In this document: one piece after another, positions 28,586 through 38,498 of the stretch | How the letters are laid out: the number at the start of each line of letters is the position of its first letter | Position numbering within the stretch: the first letter of the stretch is position 1 | Translations under genes and position numbers: made by a program | The notes under the pieces: model-generated | Databases searched by the model: none | What the model was told of the DNA's origin: nothing | Seen by the model: only the letters and a program-made list of their open reading frames with translations | Assembly: GCA_029690005.1 (NCBI GenBank) | Contig: CP121458.1 | Span: 5,413,872 to 5,477,871, forward strand | DNA from: Prescottella defluvii | GTDB lineage: Bacteria > Actinomycetota > Actinomycetes > Mycobacteriales > Mycobacteriaceae | Direction of reading: 5' to 3' | Length of the DNA: 64,000 bases

Positions 28586-29572
28586 TTGCGCACCCATGTC
28601 ACGCCGCGAATCGTCGCGGCCACGGCGATCACGATCGCCAGTGCTCTCACCCTGTCCGCGTGCGGCGGATCGTCGAATTCCGACGACCACACCGCGTCCA
28701 TCTCCCTGCAGAACTGCGGGCGCACCGTCACGCTGAACGAGCCCGCCGAGCGTGGCGTCACCCTCAACCAGGGCGCCACCGAGTCGGCCCTCTCGATCGG
28801 CGCGCAGGACCGGATGGTCGGCACCGCATACCTCGACGATGCCGTCGCCCCGCAGTGGCAGGCCGCGTACGCGCAGGTCCCGGCGCTGGACGAGAAGGCC
28901 TACCCCAGCCGCGAGGCGCTGCTGGAGACCAAGCCGGATCTGGTGCTGGCGTCGTACTCGAGCGCGTTCGGCGACAAGGGTGTCGGCTCGCAGGAGTCGT
29001 TCGATGAACTCGGCATCGCCACCTACGTCTCCCCGTTCGGCTGCAAGGACAAGTCGAAGCGGCCGCCCGTCGCGTGGGATTCGATCGCCACCGAGATCAC
29101 CGACTACGGCACCCTGTTCGGCCACGAGTCCGAGGCGCAGTCCGAGGTCGCCCGGATGCGCGAGACCCTCGCGGGCGTCGAGGCCGCGGCTCCCGCGAAG
29201 GGCAAGACCGTCTTCTGGTACGACAGCAAGACCACCACCCCGTACGTCGGCGGCAACGCCGGCGGACCCCAGCTGATCATCGACGCGGTCGGCGGCACCA
29301 ACATCTTCTCCGACATCAACGGCGCGTGGGCCGACGGCAGCTGGGAGACAGTGCTGAAGGCGAACCCGGACGTGATCGTGCTGGCCGACGCCTCGTGGGA
29401 CACGGCCGAGGCGAAGAAGGAGTACCTCCGAAACGATCCGGCGCTCGAGGATCTGAAGGCGGTGCGTGACAACGCCTTCGTCGTCGTGCCGTTCTCGGCG
29501 ACCACCCCCGGCCCGCGTCTGATCGAGGGCGCCGCGTCGGTCAGCGAGCAGCTGGGCGGCGGCAAGGCATGA
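28586..29572 (+). CDS. ABC transporter substrate-binding lipoprotein (corrinoid or F420-0-type)
   Basis: About 328 aa with a lipoprotein signal: Arg-containing N-terminus, hydrophobic core and lipobox LSACGG. It belongs to the BtuF/FecB periplasmic-binding fold (two lobes joined by a long helix). I favour TTG 28586, preceded by GGAAGG. An in-frame GTG at 28538 overlaps the riboswitch 3' end. The protein resembles what is often labelled a proposed F420-0 binding protein, but the riboswitch argues for a corrinoid or cobalt compound. It overlaps the permease gene as ATGA. Confidence 0.88.
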   Translation: MRTHVTPRIVAATAITIASALTLSACGGSSNSDDHTASISLQNCGRTVTLNEPAERGVTLNQGATESALSIGAQDRMVGTAYLDDAVAPQWQAAYAQVPALDEKAYPSREALLETKPDLVLASYSSAFGDKGVGSQESFDELGIATYVSPFGCKDKSKRPPVAWDSIATEITDYGTLFGHESEAQSEVARMRETLAGVEAAAPAKGKTVFWYDSKTTTPYVGGNAGGPQLIIDAVGGTNIFSDINGAWADGSWETVLKANPDVIVLADASWDTAEAKKEYLRNDPALEDLKAVRDNAFVVVPFSATTPGPRLIEGAASVSEQLGGGKA

Positions 29573-30622
29573 GTGTGACGACCCGGGTCCCCTCCCGGGT
29601 ACGCACCACCACGGCCACCGGGTGGTCGGCGGTGCTGGTCGCGCTGCTCCTGGTGAGCTGCGCGGCCGGCGTCGCGATCGGTGCGGCCGATCTGTCGATC
29701 GGCACCGTGCTGCAGGCGATCGGTGGTCGGCTCGGGATCGGCGACGGCACCGACCTGCTCACCACACACATCGTCGTCGATCTGCGGATGCCGCGGGTGC
29801 TGGCGGCCGCGGCGATCGGCGCGGGCCTTGCGCTCTGCGGTGCCGTGTTGCAGTCGCTGACCGGAAACCCGCTGGCCGATCCCTACCTGCTCGGTATGTC
29901 CGGGGGCGCGTCGCTCGGCGCGGTCCTGGCTCTCACCACCGGCGCGACGGCGGTGGGCGCGTTGGGTTTCGGCGCAGTGTCTTCGTCCGCGTTCCTCGGC
30001 GCGCTCGGAAGCCTGCTGCTGGTGTTCGCCATCGCGACGTCCCGGTCCGGGCGCTGCTGCCCAGTCGCCTCGTCCTCGCCGGAATCGCGGTGGGGCAACT
30101 CGCTGGTGCCCTGACATCGGCTCTGGTGATGCTCGGTGACCGGGACGCGGCGCGCCGGGTACTGGACTGGACTCTCGGCTCGGTGGCCGGCGTGCGGTGG
30201 CCGGGGCTGGTCAGCATCCTGATCGTTCTCGCAGTGACCGCGACCGTCATGTTCGCCTACAGCCGGGTGCTGGACTCGTTCGCATTCGGCGAACGTGCCG
30301 CCGCGAGCCTCGGCACCAACGTCGAACGCTCGCGCTGGGTGCTGTACGCGGCCGCGTCGCTGTGCACGGCGGCACTCGTCGCGCAGGCCGGCATCGTCGG
30401 CTTCGTCGGACTCGTGGTGCCGCACGCGGCCCGCATGCTCGTCGGCCCGCTGCATGCCCGTCTACTTCCCGTGGTGGCCCTCCTCGGCGCGCTACTGCTG
30501 GTGTGGGCAGACATCGCGGCGCGCACCGTGCTGCCGGGACGGGAGCTGCCCCTCAGCATCGTCACCGCCGTCGTGGGAGTTCCGGCGTTCGTGTGGCTGC
30601 TGCGACGCCGAGGAGCCCGGGC

Positions 30623-30626
<4 letters not shown>
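29569..30626 (+). CDS. FecCD/BtuC family ABC permease (frameshifted near 30050)
   Basis: About 352 aa with 9-10 membrane segments. Family marks are LRMPRVLAAAAIGAGLALCG, NPLADPYLLGMSGGA, and near the end GIVGFVGLVVPHAARM, the loop that contacts the ATPase. One G is missing in TCCGGGCGCTG, and correction reads SRSGALLPSRLVLAG. ATGA overlaps both neighbours. It forms the membrane channel of the riboswitch-controlled importer. Confidence 0.9.
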
Positions 30627-31428
<802 letters not shown>

Positions 31429-31432
<4 letters not shown>

Positions 31433-32184
31433 ACATGATCCGACCCTCCCGATGGGCGATCGTCACCGCGCCCACCGACCGCGGTGACGATCCCCGCGAC
31501 CAACTGGGAGGCGCGCTGGCGGCCCTGCGGGAACGTCACCCGGACATCGAGTTCCGCACCGCGGTCCTCGGCGGATCGGGTCCGGCGATCACCGTGGTCC
31601 TGGACGAAGCCGCCGCCGCGGGCGCAGCCGAGGTCGTCGTGGTGAGCGGGCAGACGGTCTTCGACCGCAAGATGGACGCGTGGTTCCGCCGGGTGATCGG
31701 GCACTGGCTGCGCGAGCGAGCCGGGACGCCGGTCCCGGACGTGCGGATCGCCGGCCCGCTGACCGACACCACCAACTTCGCGGACCTGCTGGCCGCCGCG
31801 ATCACCGGGCCGACCGCGCCCGCGCGCACCACCACCGCTCCCCTGACATCACCCTTGTGGGACGAGGTGCCCGGCTTCGCGCGGCACGTGCTGGTGTGCC
31901 GGGGTCCGCGCTGCTCGGCCCGCGGCGGCCCGGAAACGGCGAAGGCACTGGACGCCGCCCTCGAATCACGCGGTCTGGGTGACGACGACGTCCTCATCAC
32001 GCTGACCGGGTGCATGTTCCCGTGTTCGCAGGCCCCCGTCGTCGCGGTCTACCCCGACAACACCTGGTACGGCGAGATGTCCGCCGACCGTGTCGACCGG
32101 TTCGTGGACGAGCACCTCGTCGCGGGCCGGCCGATCGTCGAGTGGCACGGCGCTCGGCGGGAATCTGCGATCCTGGAGTCATGA
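31429..32184 (+). CDS. CbiX-like chelatase domain fused to a 2Fe-2S ferredoxin domain
   Basis: A 251-aa protein. Residues about 8-125 resemble the CbiX/sirohydrochlorin cobaltochelatase fold (tandem beta-alpha with DEAAAAGAAEVVVVSGQTVF). Residues about 145-240 form a thioredoxin-like 2Fe-2S ferredoxin domain with cysteines in CRGPRCSARGG and GCMFPCSQAP. CbiX inserts Co2+ into sirohydrochlorin; some CbiX proteins carry Fe-S clusters. Location inside a cobalamin-riboswitch operon supports a cobalt/corrin role. The usual CbiX catalytic His pair is not obvious, so it may be a divergent metal-handling protein rather than a chelatase. Confidence 0.75.
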
Positions 32185-32473
32185 CGACCGCGGCGCCCGA
32201 GTCACCATCACGTACTGCACACAGTGCAACTGGCTGATGCGCGCCGGGTGGATGGCGCAGGAACTGCTGAACACCTTCGCTACCGACCTCGGCGAGGTTG
32301 CGTTGATCCCGGGCACCGGCGGCGTCTTCCAGGTCACCGCCGGAGAGGCGCTCGTCTGGGATCGCAAGCGCGACGGCGGTTTCCCCGACATCGTCACCCT
32401 CAAGAAGCTGGTGCGTGACGCCGTTGTTCCCGGCCGCGACCTCGGGCACGCGGATCGCGAACGCAACGACTGA
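32181..32473 (+). CDS. SelT/SelW/SelH (Rdx) family selenoprotein-like protein (frameshifted near 32199)
   Basis: About 97 aa. It has the thioredoxin-like Rdx motif Tyr-Cys-Thr-Gln-Cys-Asn-Trp (CxxC, not selenocysteine), followed by TGGVFQVTAGEALVWDRKR and FPDIVTLKKLVRD. One C is missing in GCGCCCGAGTC right after the start, so the ATG that overlaps the upstream stop (ATGA) is out of frame with the body. It is the last gene of the riboswitch operon. The function of bacterial Rdx proteins is poorly known; a redox partner for the Fe-S protein upstream is an inference. Confidence 0.8.
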
Positions 32474-32488
32474 GCGTCCGGCGCTCAG
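32470..32488. terminator. Short hairpin spanning two convergent stop codons
   Basis: CTGAGCG (32470-32476) pairs with CGCTCAG (32482-32488) around TCCGG. The stops of the Rdx gene and the opposite-strand gene are both in the stem. Confidence 0.5.
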
Positions 32489-33276
32489 ACCAGCCCGGGC
32501 ACCAGCGCCTTGCGGTCGGCCGGGTACTCGTCGAACTTCTCCTGGTACCGCTTGTGCGTCGCCAGCGCCCGGGGGATGAGGTTGCCGGCGGTGATGAGGA
32601 AGATGACGACGCCGGCCAGCGACCAGGTCAGCAGCGCGAACCCGGCCCAGGCGATCAGCTCACCGAGATATGCAGGGCTGGAGACGAATCGGAAGCCGCC
32701 GCCCATCGGGATGCGGTACTCGGTGGCGCCGGGGTTGTTCTTGTCGCGCAGGTTGCGGACGATCGACTCGGAGCTGACCAGCAGCGCGAAGCCGCACAGG
32801 TAGATCACCAGGCCGATCAGGAACCGCGGGTCGGTGAGCCACGCGGTGTCGTACTGGTGCATGTAGTCGTGGCTGAAGAAGGCGCCGTTGAGGTAGCCGT
32901 GCATGCACGTCACCAGCATGCCCATACCGATGACGGAGACGTTGAACGTGCTGCGCTTGCCCGGGACCTGCCGGATCGACAGCGGGAAGAACCAGCCACG
33001 GTTTGCGTAATGCAGCAGCCACACCGCCGCCAGCACCATCGACGTGGGCTCGAACCTGTTGGGTCCGGTGAGATAGAAGATCGCGAACACGACTGTCGCG
33101 GGGATCTCCATGAGCCACCACCCGAGCTTCGGGTTCAGGTTGAAGCCGAGATTCGTCGACGAGAAGCGGCCGTACGAGCTCTGCGCAAAGAACCCGCCGA
33201 TGATCACGAACGCCGCGAACGCGAACGCGCAGGTCAGGACGGTGTCATAGACGGTGTTACCGGTGTACCAGTGCAT
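32485..33276 (-). CDS. Steroid 5-alpha-reductase-like membrane protein
   Basis: A 263-aa protein with six or seven membrane segments. The C-terminal third (EYRIPMGGGFRFVSSPAYLG and ALATHKRYQEKFDEYP) matches the 3-oxo-5-alpha-steroid 4-dehydrogenase family, which reduces the delta-4 double bond with NADPH. AAGGA precedes ATG 33276. Mycobacterial and rhodococcal homologues act on steroids. A KstD-like flavoprotein lies 14 kb away. Activity is inferred from the family only. Confidence 0.85.
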   Translation of the reverse strand: MHWYTGNTVYDTVLTCAFAFAAFVIIGGFFAQSSYGRFSSTNLGFNLNPKLGWWLMEIPATVVFAIFYLTGPNRFEPTSMVLAAVWLLHYANRGWFFPLSIRQVPGKRSTFNVSVIGMGMLVTCMHGYLNGAFFSHDYMHQYDTAWLTDPRFLIGLVIYLCGFALLVSSESIVRNLRDKNNPGATEYRIPMGGGFRFVSSPAYLGELIAWAGFALLTWSLAGVVIFLITAGNLIPRALATHKRYQEKFDEYPADRKALVPGLV

Positions 33277-33445
33277 CGAAATCCTTCGGTGAGCGCGGCC
33301 GGCGCAGCACACCCCGCTCGGCCACACCTGCCACGAACCAGCAGCAAACTGGAACATGTTCTACCACGCGCGACACCCTCGGTCGACACCTTTCTGGACA
33401 TCAGTCCATCGAAGTCGAACTTGACCGAGACAGATGCCCGTTCGG

Positions 33446-33775
33446 CTACGCGGCCGACGCGGCACCGAGTTCGATCGCGAGCACGCCGGCGATGATGAGC
33501 GCGATGCCGAGGCCCATCCGCGGGGTGAGGGGGTCGCGGAAGATCACCCGACCCAGGATCGCCGTCAGCGCGACGCCGCACGCGACCCAGATGCCGTACA
33601 CGACACCGACGGGCATGCCACGTCCGAGGACGACGGCGATGAGACCGAAAGCGGCGACGTAACAGACAGCGGTCGGCAGCAGCCACCATCGTTGCCGACC
33701 ACCGTCGGAAGCCTTGAGGCACAACGTTCCCGCAACCTCGACGACGATGGCAGCGATGAGCAGGATCCAGGTCAC
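33446..33775 (-). CDS. SMR family multidrug transporter subunit
   Basis: A 109-aa four-helix small multidrug resistance protein. It begins MTWILLIAAIVVEVAGT, whose membrane-1 Glu (VEVAGT) is the essential proton/drug carboxylate. GVVYGIWVACGVALTAILG is typical of segment 3. Start GTG 33775 overlaps the preceding SMR gene as GTGA. Adjacent paired SMR genes usually encode a heterodimeric exporter. Confidence 0.9.
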   Translation of the reverse strand: MTWILLIAAIVVEVAGTLCLKASDGGRQRWWLLPTAVCYVAAFGLIAVVLGRGMPVGVVYGIWVACGVALTAILGRVIFRDPLTPRMGLGIALIIAGVLAIELGAASAA

Positions 33776-34143
33776 TGCACGGACTCCCGCAGCCTCGCAT
33801 CGAGATCTGCGTCGGCCTGCGACTTCTCGGCCGACTGCGCACCCAGCTCGACGACCAGGACCCCCGCGATGACGAGGGCGATTCCGATTCCCATCAGGAG
33901 GGTCAGCGCGTCACCGAAGATCAGCGCGGCCGCGACCGCGGTGATCGTGATCCCGCACGCGCCCCAGATTCCGTACGCGACCCCGACGGGCATGCGCCGC
34001 AGCACCGCCGACAGGAACCCGAACGAGGCGAGGTAACCCGTCACCACCAGCGGGTACCACGCGGGGTGGTCGGTAGCCGCACGTAGCGACAACGTCGCAA
34101 CGACCTCACACACGATCGCACCCACCAGCAGCCACCACCTCAT
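33772..34143 (-). CDS. SMR family multidrug transporter subunit (partner)
   Basis: A 123-aa SMR protein: MRWWLLVGAIVCEVVATLSL with the carboxylate in CEVVAT, then MPVGVAYGIWGACGITITAV. It differs from its partner by a charged C-terminal tail of about 20 residues (QADADLDARLRESVQ). Start ATG 34143. The tail on one subunit is common in asymmetric SMR pairs, where it may fix membrane orientation. Confidence 0.9.
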   Translation of the reverse strand: MRWWLLVGAIVCEVVATLSLRAATDHPAWYPLVVTGYLASFGFLSAVLRRMPVGVAYGIWGACGITITAVAAALIFGDALTLLMGIGIALVIAGVLVVELGAQSAEKSQADADLDARLRESVQ

Positions 34144-34209
34144 GGCGACAAAGTACATCGAGTTCGACGTCCCGCGGAACGCATCCCGCGCACCAATCAG
34201 GACACTGCA

Positions 34210-34278
34210 ACGCATTGCGTAGGCAAATGCACATCCTGTGTTGACTTTGCGTATCCAAGGCCGCATGCTGTTACGCAA
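34210..34278. promoter_or_regulatory. Triple TTGCGTA motif upstream of the Rieske gene
   Basis: ACGCATTGCGT (palindrome, 34210-34220), TTGCGTA (34247-34253) and TTACGCAA (34271-34278, reverse orientation) occur within 70 bases, spaced about 3 helical turns and then 2. The same TTGCGTAA stands before the Lrp-type gene at 39590. A TTGACT (34241-34246) between them may be a -35 element. Confidence 0.6.
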
Positions 34279-34283
34279 CGGGC

Positions 34284-34299
34284 TGTGAGCTGCATTACA
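34284..34299 (+). promoter_or_regulatory. CRP/GlxR-like site TGTGA-N6-TTACA
   Basis: TGTGAGCTGCATTACA matches the TGTGA-N6-TCACA consensus at 9 of 10 positions, 37 bases before the Rieske start. It suggests catabolite-type control of the cluster. Confidence 0.45.
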
Positions 34300-34335
34300 C
34301 AGCCGGCTGAACGACAGCGAAAGGACTTGTGACCA

Positions 34336-35448
34336 GTGGTGGTTCAGATGGAAGACGTTCAGAGCAAGTACGGACTGCCGTCGACCGACGAGATCCTGGC
34401 CCGACTCGACGCGGGAGAGACCCTTCCGGCGCCCTTCTACTACGCACCCGAGATCCATCGACTCGAACAGGAGAAGATCTTCGCGAAGTCGTGGCAGTAC
34501 GCCTGCCACGAATCCGCGGTGGCGAAGCCCGGCGACTACGCCGTCACTCGCGCAGGCTCGGTCCCGATCATCGTCACGCACGGCAAGGACGGGCAGCTGC
34601 GCGGATTCGTCAACGTGTGCAGGCACCGACTGCACGCGATCGCGGAGGAGAACGGCAACAAGCCGCTCCTGCAGTGCCCGTACCACGGTTGGACCTACGG
34701 ACTCGACGGCAAGCTCAAGACCGCGCCGCGCTCGCAGCGGGAGCCGAACTTCGACTGCTCGACCATCTCGCTCGAGCCCGTGTCCGTCGAGCGCTGGGAC
34801 CAGTGGGTGTTCGTGAACCCCGACCCCGCCGCCGCCCCGCTGTCCTCGGTGACTGCGGGAATCCAGGAGCGGGCCGCGGAGATCAACACCGACCTGCGCG
34901 AGTACGAGTTCCAGGTGCGCTACGAGTACGACATGGAGTGCAACTGGAAGCTCTGGGCGGAGAACGCCGTCGAGTGCTACCACTGCCCCACGCTGCACAA
35001 CACGAGCTTCGGCAAGACGTACCACACCAATCCCGACGACTACGCGATCGATTCGGACGCGAACACGATCTGGCACCAGGGCCCGATCAAGTGGCTCCCG
35101 TCGAGCGTCGACCCGACGGGGCTCAAGGGCTTCCGGTTCGCGTTCACGTTCCCCTCGTCGTTCTTCGCGCTCGACGACTACGTCGGCTTCGTGGGCAGCG
35201 TCCAACCGGTCTCTCCCGAGAAGTGCTGGGCCTTCGTGGACATGTACGCCAAGCCCGGTGCCGACCCGGTGGTGGTGAAGGAATGGCTCGACATGTGGGA
35301 CCGCACACTCATCGAGGACAAACGCGCCACCGACATCCAGCAGATCGGCTACAACTCCGGCCGCGTGCCCGCCGGTCGCCTCCTGCTCGACAGCGAGAGC
35401 CCTCTGCAGAGCTTCATGCGCACCGCGGTGACCGCGCTGTCGTCCTGA
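34336..35448 (+). CDS. Rieske non-heme iron oxygenase, alpha subunit
   Basis: A 370-aa ring-hydroxylating/N-demethylating-type oxygenase. The Rieske cluster ligands are Cys95, His97, Cys114 and His117 (CRHR ... CPYHGW). The mononuclear iron ligands include His216 and His221 in ECYHCPTLH. The residue three before His216 is Glu213, where arene dioxygenases have the bridging Asp; Glu here is known from quaternary-ammonium oxygenases such as CntA. GTG 34336 is the longest start; ATG 34345 is possible. It leads a cluster with ferredoxin, reductase, permease and alcohol dehydrogenase. There is no beta subunit nearby. The substrate is unknown. Confidence 0.92.
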   Translation: MVVQMEDVQSKYGLPSTDEILARLDAGETLPAPFYYAPEIHRLEQEKIFAKSWQYACHESAVAKPGDYAVTRAGSVPIIVTHGKDGQLRGFVNVCRHRLHAIAEENGNKPLLQCPYHGWTYGLDGKLKTAPRSQREPNFDCSTISLEPVSVERWDQWVFVNPDPAAAPLSSVTAGIQERAAEINTDLREYEFQVRYEYDMECNWKLWAENAVECYHCPTLHNTSFGKTYHTNPDDYAIDSDANTIWHQGPIKWLPSSVDPTGLKGFRFAFTFPSSFFALDDYVGFVGSVQPVSPEKCWAFVDMYAKPGADPVVVKEWLDMWDRTLIEDKRATDIQQIGYNSGRVPAGRLLLDSESPLQSFMRTAVTALSS

Positions 35449-35470
35449 TCAGACATTCGAAGGACTCGAG

Positions 35471-35665
35471 ATGGCCACGATCAAGGTTGATCTGACCAAG
35501 TGCCAGGGGTACGCGAACTGCGTGGTGGCGTCCCCCGACGCGTTCGACCTCGGGGACGACGGAAAGGTCGTGCTCCTGACCAAGGAAGTCTCGGCCGACG
35601 CACTCGCCGAGGTCGAGGAGGGCGTGCGGTCGTGTCCGGCCGCCGCGCTCAGCTTGGAGATGTGA
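35471..35665 (+). CDS. 3Fe-4S ferredoxin
   Basis: A 64-aa ferredoxin with Cys11, Cys17 and Cys55 (CQGYANC ... SCPAAAL). Tyr at position 14 replaces the fourth Cys, so a 3Fe-4S cluster is expected. Such ferredoxins usually serve actinobacterial P450s. Here it lies between the Rieske oxygenase and a ferredoxin reductase and is the likely electron carrier for the oxygenase. Confidence 0.93.
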   Translation: MATIKVDLTKCQGYANCVVASPDAFDLGDDGKVVLLTKEVSADALAEVEEGVRSCPAAALSLEM

Positions 35666-35670
35666 CTCGA

Positions 35671-36854
35671 ATGACGAGCATCGTGATCGCCGGCGCATCC
35701 CTCGCCGGTGTCCGTACCGCAGAAGGATTGCGCAACAAGGGATTCGATGGCGCAATCACCCTCGTCGGCGACGAAGCCGACCTCCCCTACGACCGTCCCC
35801 GCTGTCGAAGTCGGCACTGACCAAGGGTGAGTCCGCCGAGACCCTGGCGTTCCACCCCAGCTCCTGGTACTCCGACAACGGGATCGAACTTCGCCTCGGC
35901 GAGCGGGCGTTGCATCTCGATCCGCAGCGCGGATCGCTCCGGACGACGCTGGGCGAGATCGAGTTCGACGACCTCGTGATCGCGACCGGCGCCCGGCCCC
36001 GGAACCCGTTCCCGCAGGCTCCCGACGGGGTCTTCACCCTGCGCACGCTCACCGACGCCCACCTCCTGCGGGAGCGGCTGCGGTCGTGCCGGCACCTGGT
36101 CGTCATCGGTGGCGGGTTCATCGGACTCGAGGTTGCGGCGTCGGCGCGCATGTCGGGCGCCGACGTCACCGTCGTCGAGCTCGCCGAGATCCCCCTGTCC
36201 CGGAATCTGGGTGCCTCGGTCGCGCCGATACTCGGCGATCTCGCCCGAGACCACGGGGTCCGCCTCATCTGCGGGCGATCGGTGGCAGGCATGGAAGGAA
36301 CCGACCGGATCGAACGCGTCGTCCTCGACGACGGGCTCGGTATCGACTGCGATCTCGTCGTCGTCGGCGTCGGCGCGGTGCCGAACGTCGAATGGTTGGA
36401 CGGGTCCGGTCTGGACACCTCCGCGGCCGGCGTGCACTGCGATGCGACCGGGCGCGCGGGCTCCCGGGTGTGGGCCGTCGGCGACGCCGCCTGCTGGGCG
36501 GACGCGGACGGTGTGCTGCACCGCCACGAACACTGGACATCCGCAACGGAGCAGGCCAGGATCGTGGCTCACAACCTCATCGAGGACGAGAAGCGGACCC
36601 TCGATTCCGCCGGCTACGTGTGGTCGGACCAGTTCGGGCGTCGGATCGACATCGTCGGCGACACCACGGGTGACGCCACCGTGCGATTCCTCTCCCGAGG
36701 GACCGACGACCTCGCCGCCCTCTACTCGCGCGACAACCGACTCGTCGGCGCCTGCATCGTCAGCCAGCCCCGCCTGATGATCAAGTGCCGCAAATGGATT
36801 GCAGACCGAACCGAACTCGGGAGCATTCCCGAATGGCAGGACGCCACCGCCTGA
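35671..36854 (+). CDS. NAD(P)H:ferredoxin reductase, FAD-dependent (frameshifted near 35802)
   Basis: About 394 aa, of the putidaredoxin-reductase/ThcD type. The FAD loop GASLAG is at the N-terminus, then LVIATGARPR, the NAD loop VVIGGGFIGLEVAASAR and VWAVGDAACW (FAD). One C is missing in CGTCCCCGCTG, and correction gives DRPPLSKSALTKG. ATG 35671 lies five bases after the ferredoxin stop. It passes electrons from NAD(P)H to the ferredoxin and on to the Rieske oxygenase. Confidence 0.9.
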
Positions 36855-36922
36855 TCACCCGGGCGCGGCGTCCACCCCTGACCCCGACTGACACGGCAAC
36901 AGCAACTCTGGAGGGAAATCCA

Positions 36923-38497
36923 GTGAGTTCAGCTGATTTACCACGGCCACCACAGAGCGGCCCTGCATCTGCCCATGCGGCAGCCCACAGCGAGTCCATG
37001 GTTCGCACGCTCACCTGGCGTGACGGCATGGTCTTCGCCCTGAACATGCCGATCGGCCTGTTCCTCACTCTCGGCTACACGGTCGGCGCCATCGGCGGAT
37101 GGACGGCCATCACGATCTGGGGAGTCGCCTGCACCCTGGCCTTCCTCCAGAGCCACCTCTTCGCCGAGATGGCGGCGATGTTCCCCAACAAGTCGGGTGG
37201 CATCTCCGTCTACGCGTACGAGGGCTGGAAGCGCCACTTCGCTCCCCTGGGCGCCATCGCCGCCTTCGGTTACTGGATGGGTTGGTCCCTGTCCCTGTCG
37301 GTCGAGGGCGTCGTGCTCGGCACACTCGTCGAGCAGGCCTTCTTCCCAGACAGTCACATCGCCGTCCAGCTACCGATCGGCCACGAGCTCGGTCTTCCCT
37401 ACCTGATCGCGATCGGCTCGATCGTGACCGCCTGGGCGCTCAACTACTTCGGCGTCAAGATCGCCGCCGGCGTCGCTCGGGTCACCGGCGCGCTGCTCGT
37501 CATCGGACTGCTCGTTCTGGTCATCGGTCCGTTCGTGTCCTCCGGCGTCGACTTCGACCTGAGCCGAATCACCTGGACCGGCACCAGTTCGCCGCTCGAC
37601 TGGAAGATCATCGTCGTCTGGTTCTACATCACGGCATGGACGACGTACGGCACCGAGGTCTGCGCGAGCTTCGCTGCCGAGTACAAGGATCCCGTCAAGG
37701 ACACCTCACGTGCACTGCGCGCGTCGGCGGCGATGATCCTGGGCATCTACTTCGTGGTCCCCTACGTCGTCGTCGGGGCACTGGGCGAAGAGACCATCGG
37801 CGCCAACCCGGTGAACTACATCGGTCTGGCGTTCGACAAGATCCTCGGTAGCTACTCGTGGCTCGGACAGCTGCCGGTCATGGCGGCGTTCATCATCGCG
37901 ATGATGACGGCCACCGCCGACGGCGGACGTTCGCTGTACGGGATCTCGCGGTCCGGCGGGACCATCAAGCAGCTCGGCGTCCTCAACAGGTACGGCGTGC
38001 CCGGTCGTGCCCTCACCACCGACATGCTGATCAACGTCTTCGTGCTGATCGTGCTCGGCGAACCGATCGCGATCCTGCTGGCGAGCAACCTCGGCTATCT
38101 CACCGCGGTGACTCTCGCGGTAGGCGCCTTCGTGTTGCTGCGCAGGGACCGTCCCGACATCCCCAGACCTATCCGACTGGCTCGGCCGTGGATCGCGATC
38201 GCGTGCGTCCTCTTCGCGATCAACACGTTCGCCATCGGCGTCGGCATACTCAACCCCGGCCTCACCGGCTACGGCGGATTCAGCGAAACCATCACCGGCA
38301 TAGGCATTCTCATGTTCGCCTGTGTGCTCTGGTACTACCGCCAACGCGTCCAGGACAAGACCAGCATCGAATGGCGCGTCCGAGACGACGACCACCCAGA
38401 CCCCACCGATCCGAATTCGGATCCATCCGAGGACGCAACCGCATCGGCGACAGCCCCGTCCGATTGCGCCGACCAACCCACCGAGACCAGGAGCTGA
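36923..38497 (+). CDS. APC family amino acid/amine permease
   Basis: A 524-aa permease with about 12 membrane segments. The first is after MVRTLTWRDGMVFALNMPIG, and SGGISVYAYEGWKRHF is typical of the APC superfamily. A hydrophilic Asp/Pro-rich tail of 50 residues follows the last segment. GTG 36923 has GGAGGG upstream. It likely imports the nitrogenous substrate of the neighbouring oxygenase; substrate not deducible. Confidence 0.88.
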   Translation: MSSADLPRPPQSGPASAHAAAHSESMVRTLTWRDGMVFALNMPIGLFLTLGYTVGAIGGWTAITIWGVACTLAFLQSHLFAEMAAMFPNKSGGISVYAYEGWKRHFAPLGAIAAFGYWMGWSLSLSVEGVVLGTLVEQAFFPDSHIAVQLPIGHELGLPYLIAIGSIVTAWALNYFGVKIAAGVARVTGALLVIGLLVLVIGPFVSSGVDFDLSRITWTGTSSPLDWKIIVVWFYITAWTTYGTEVCASFAAEYKDPVKDTSRALRASAAMILGIYFVVPYVVVGALGEETIGANPVNYIGLAFDKILGSYSWLGQLPVMAAFIIAMMTATADGGRSLYGISRSGGTIKQLGVLNRYGVPGRALTTDMLINVFVLIVLGEPIAILLASNLGYLTAVTLAVGAFVLLRRDRPDIPRPIRLARPWIAIACVLFAINTFAIGVGILNPGLTGYGGFSETITGIGILMFACVLWYYRQRVQDKTSIEWRVRDDDHPDPTDPNSDPSEDATASATAPSDCADQPTETRS

Positions 38498-38498
38498 C

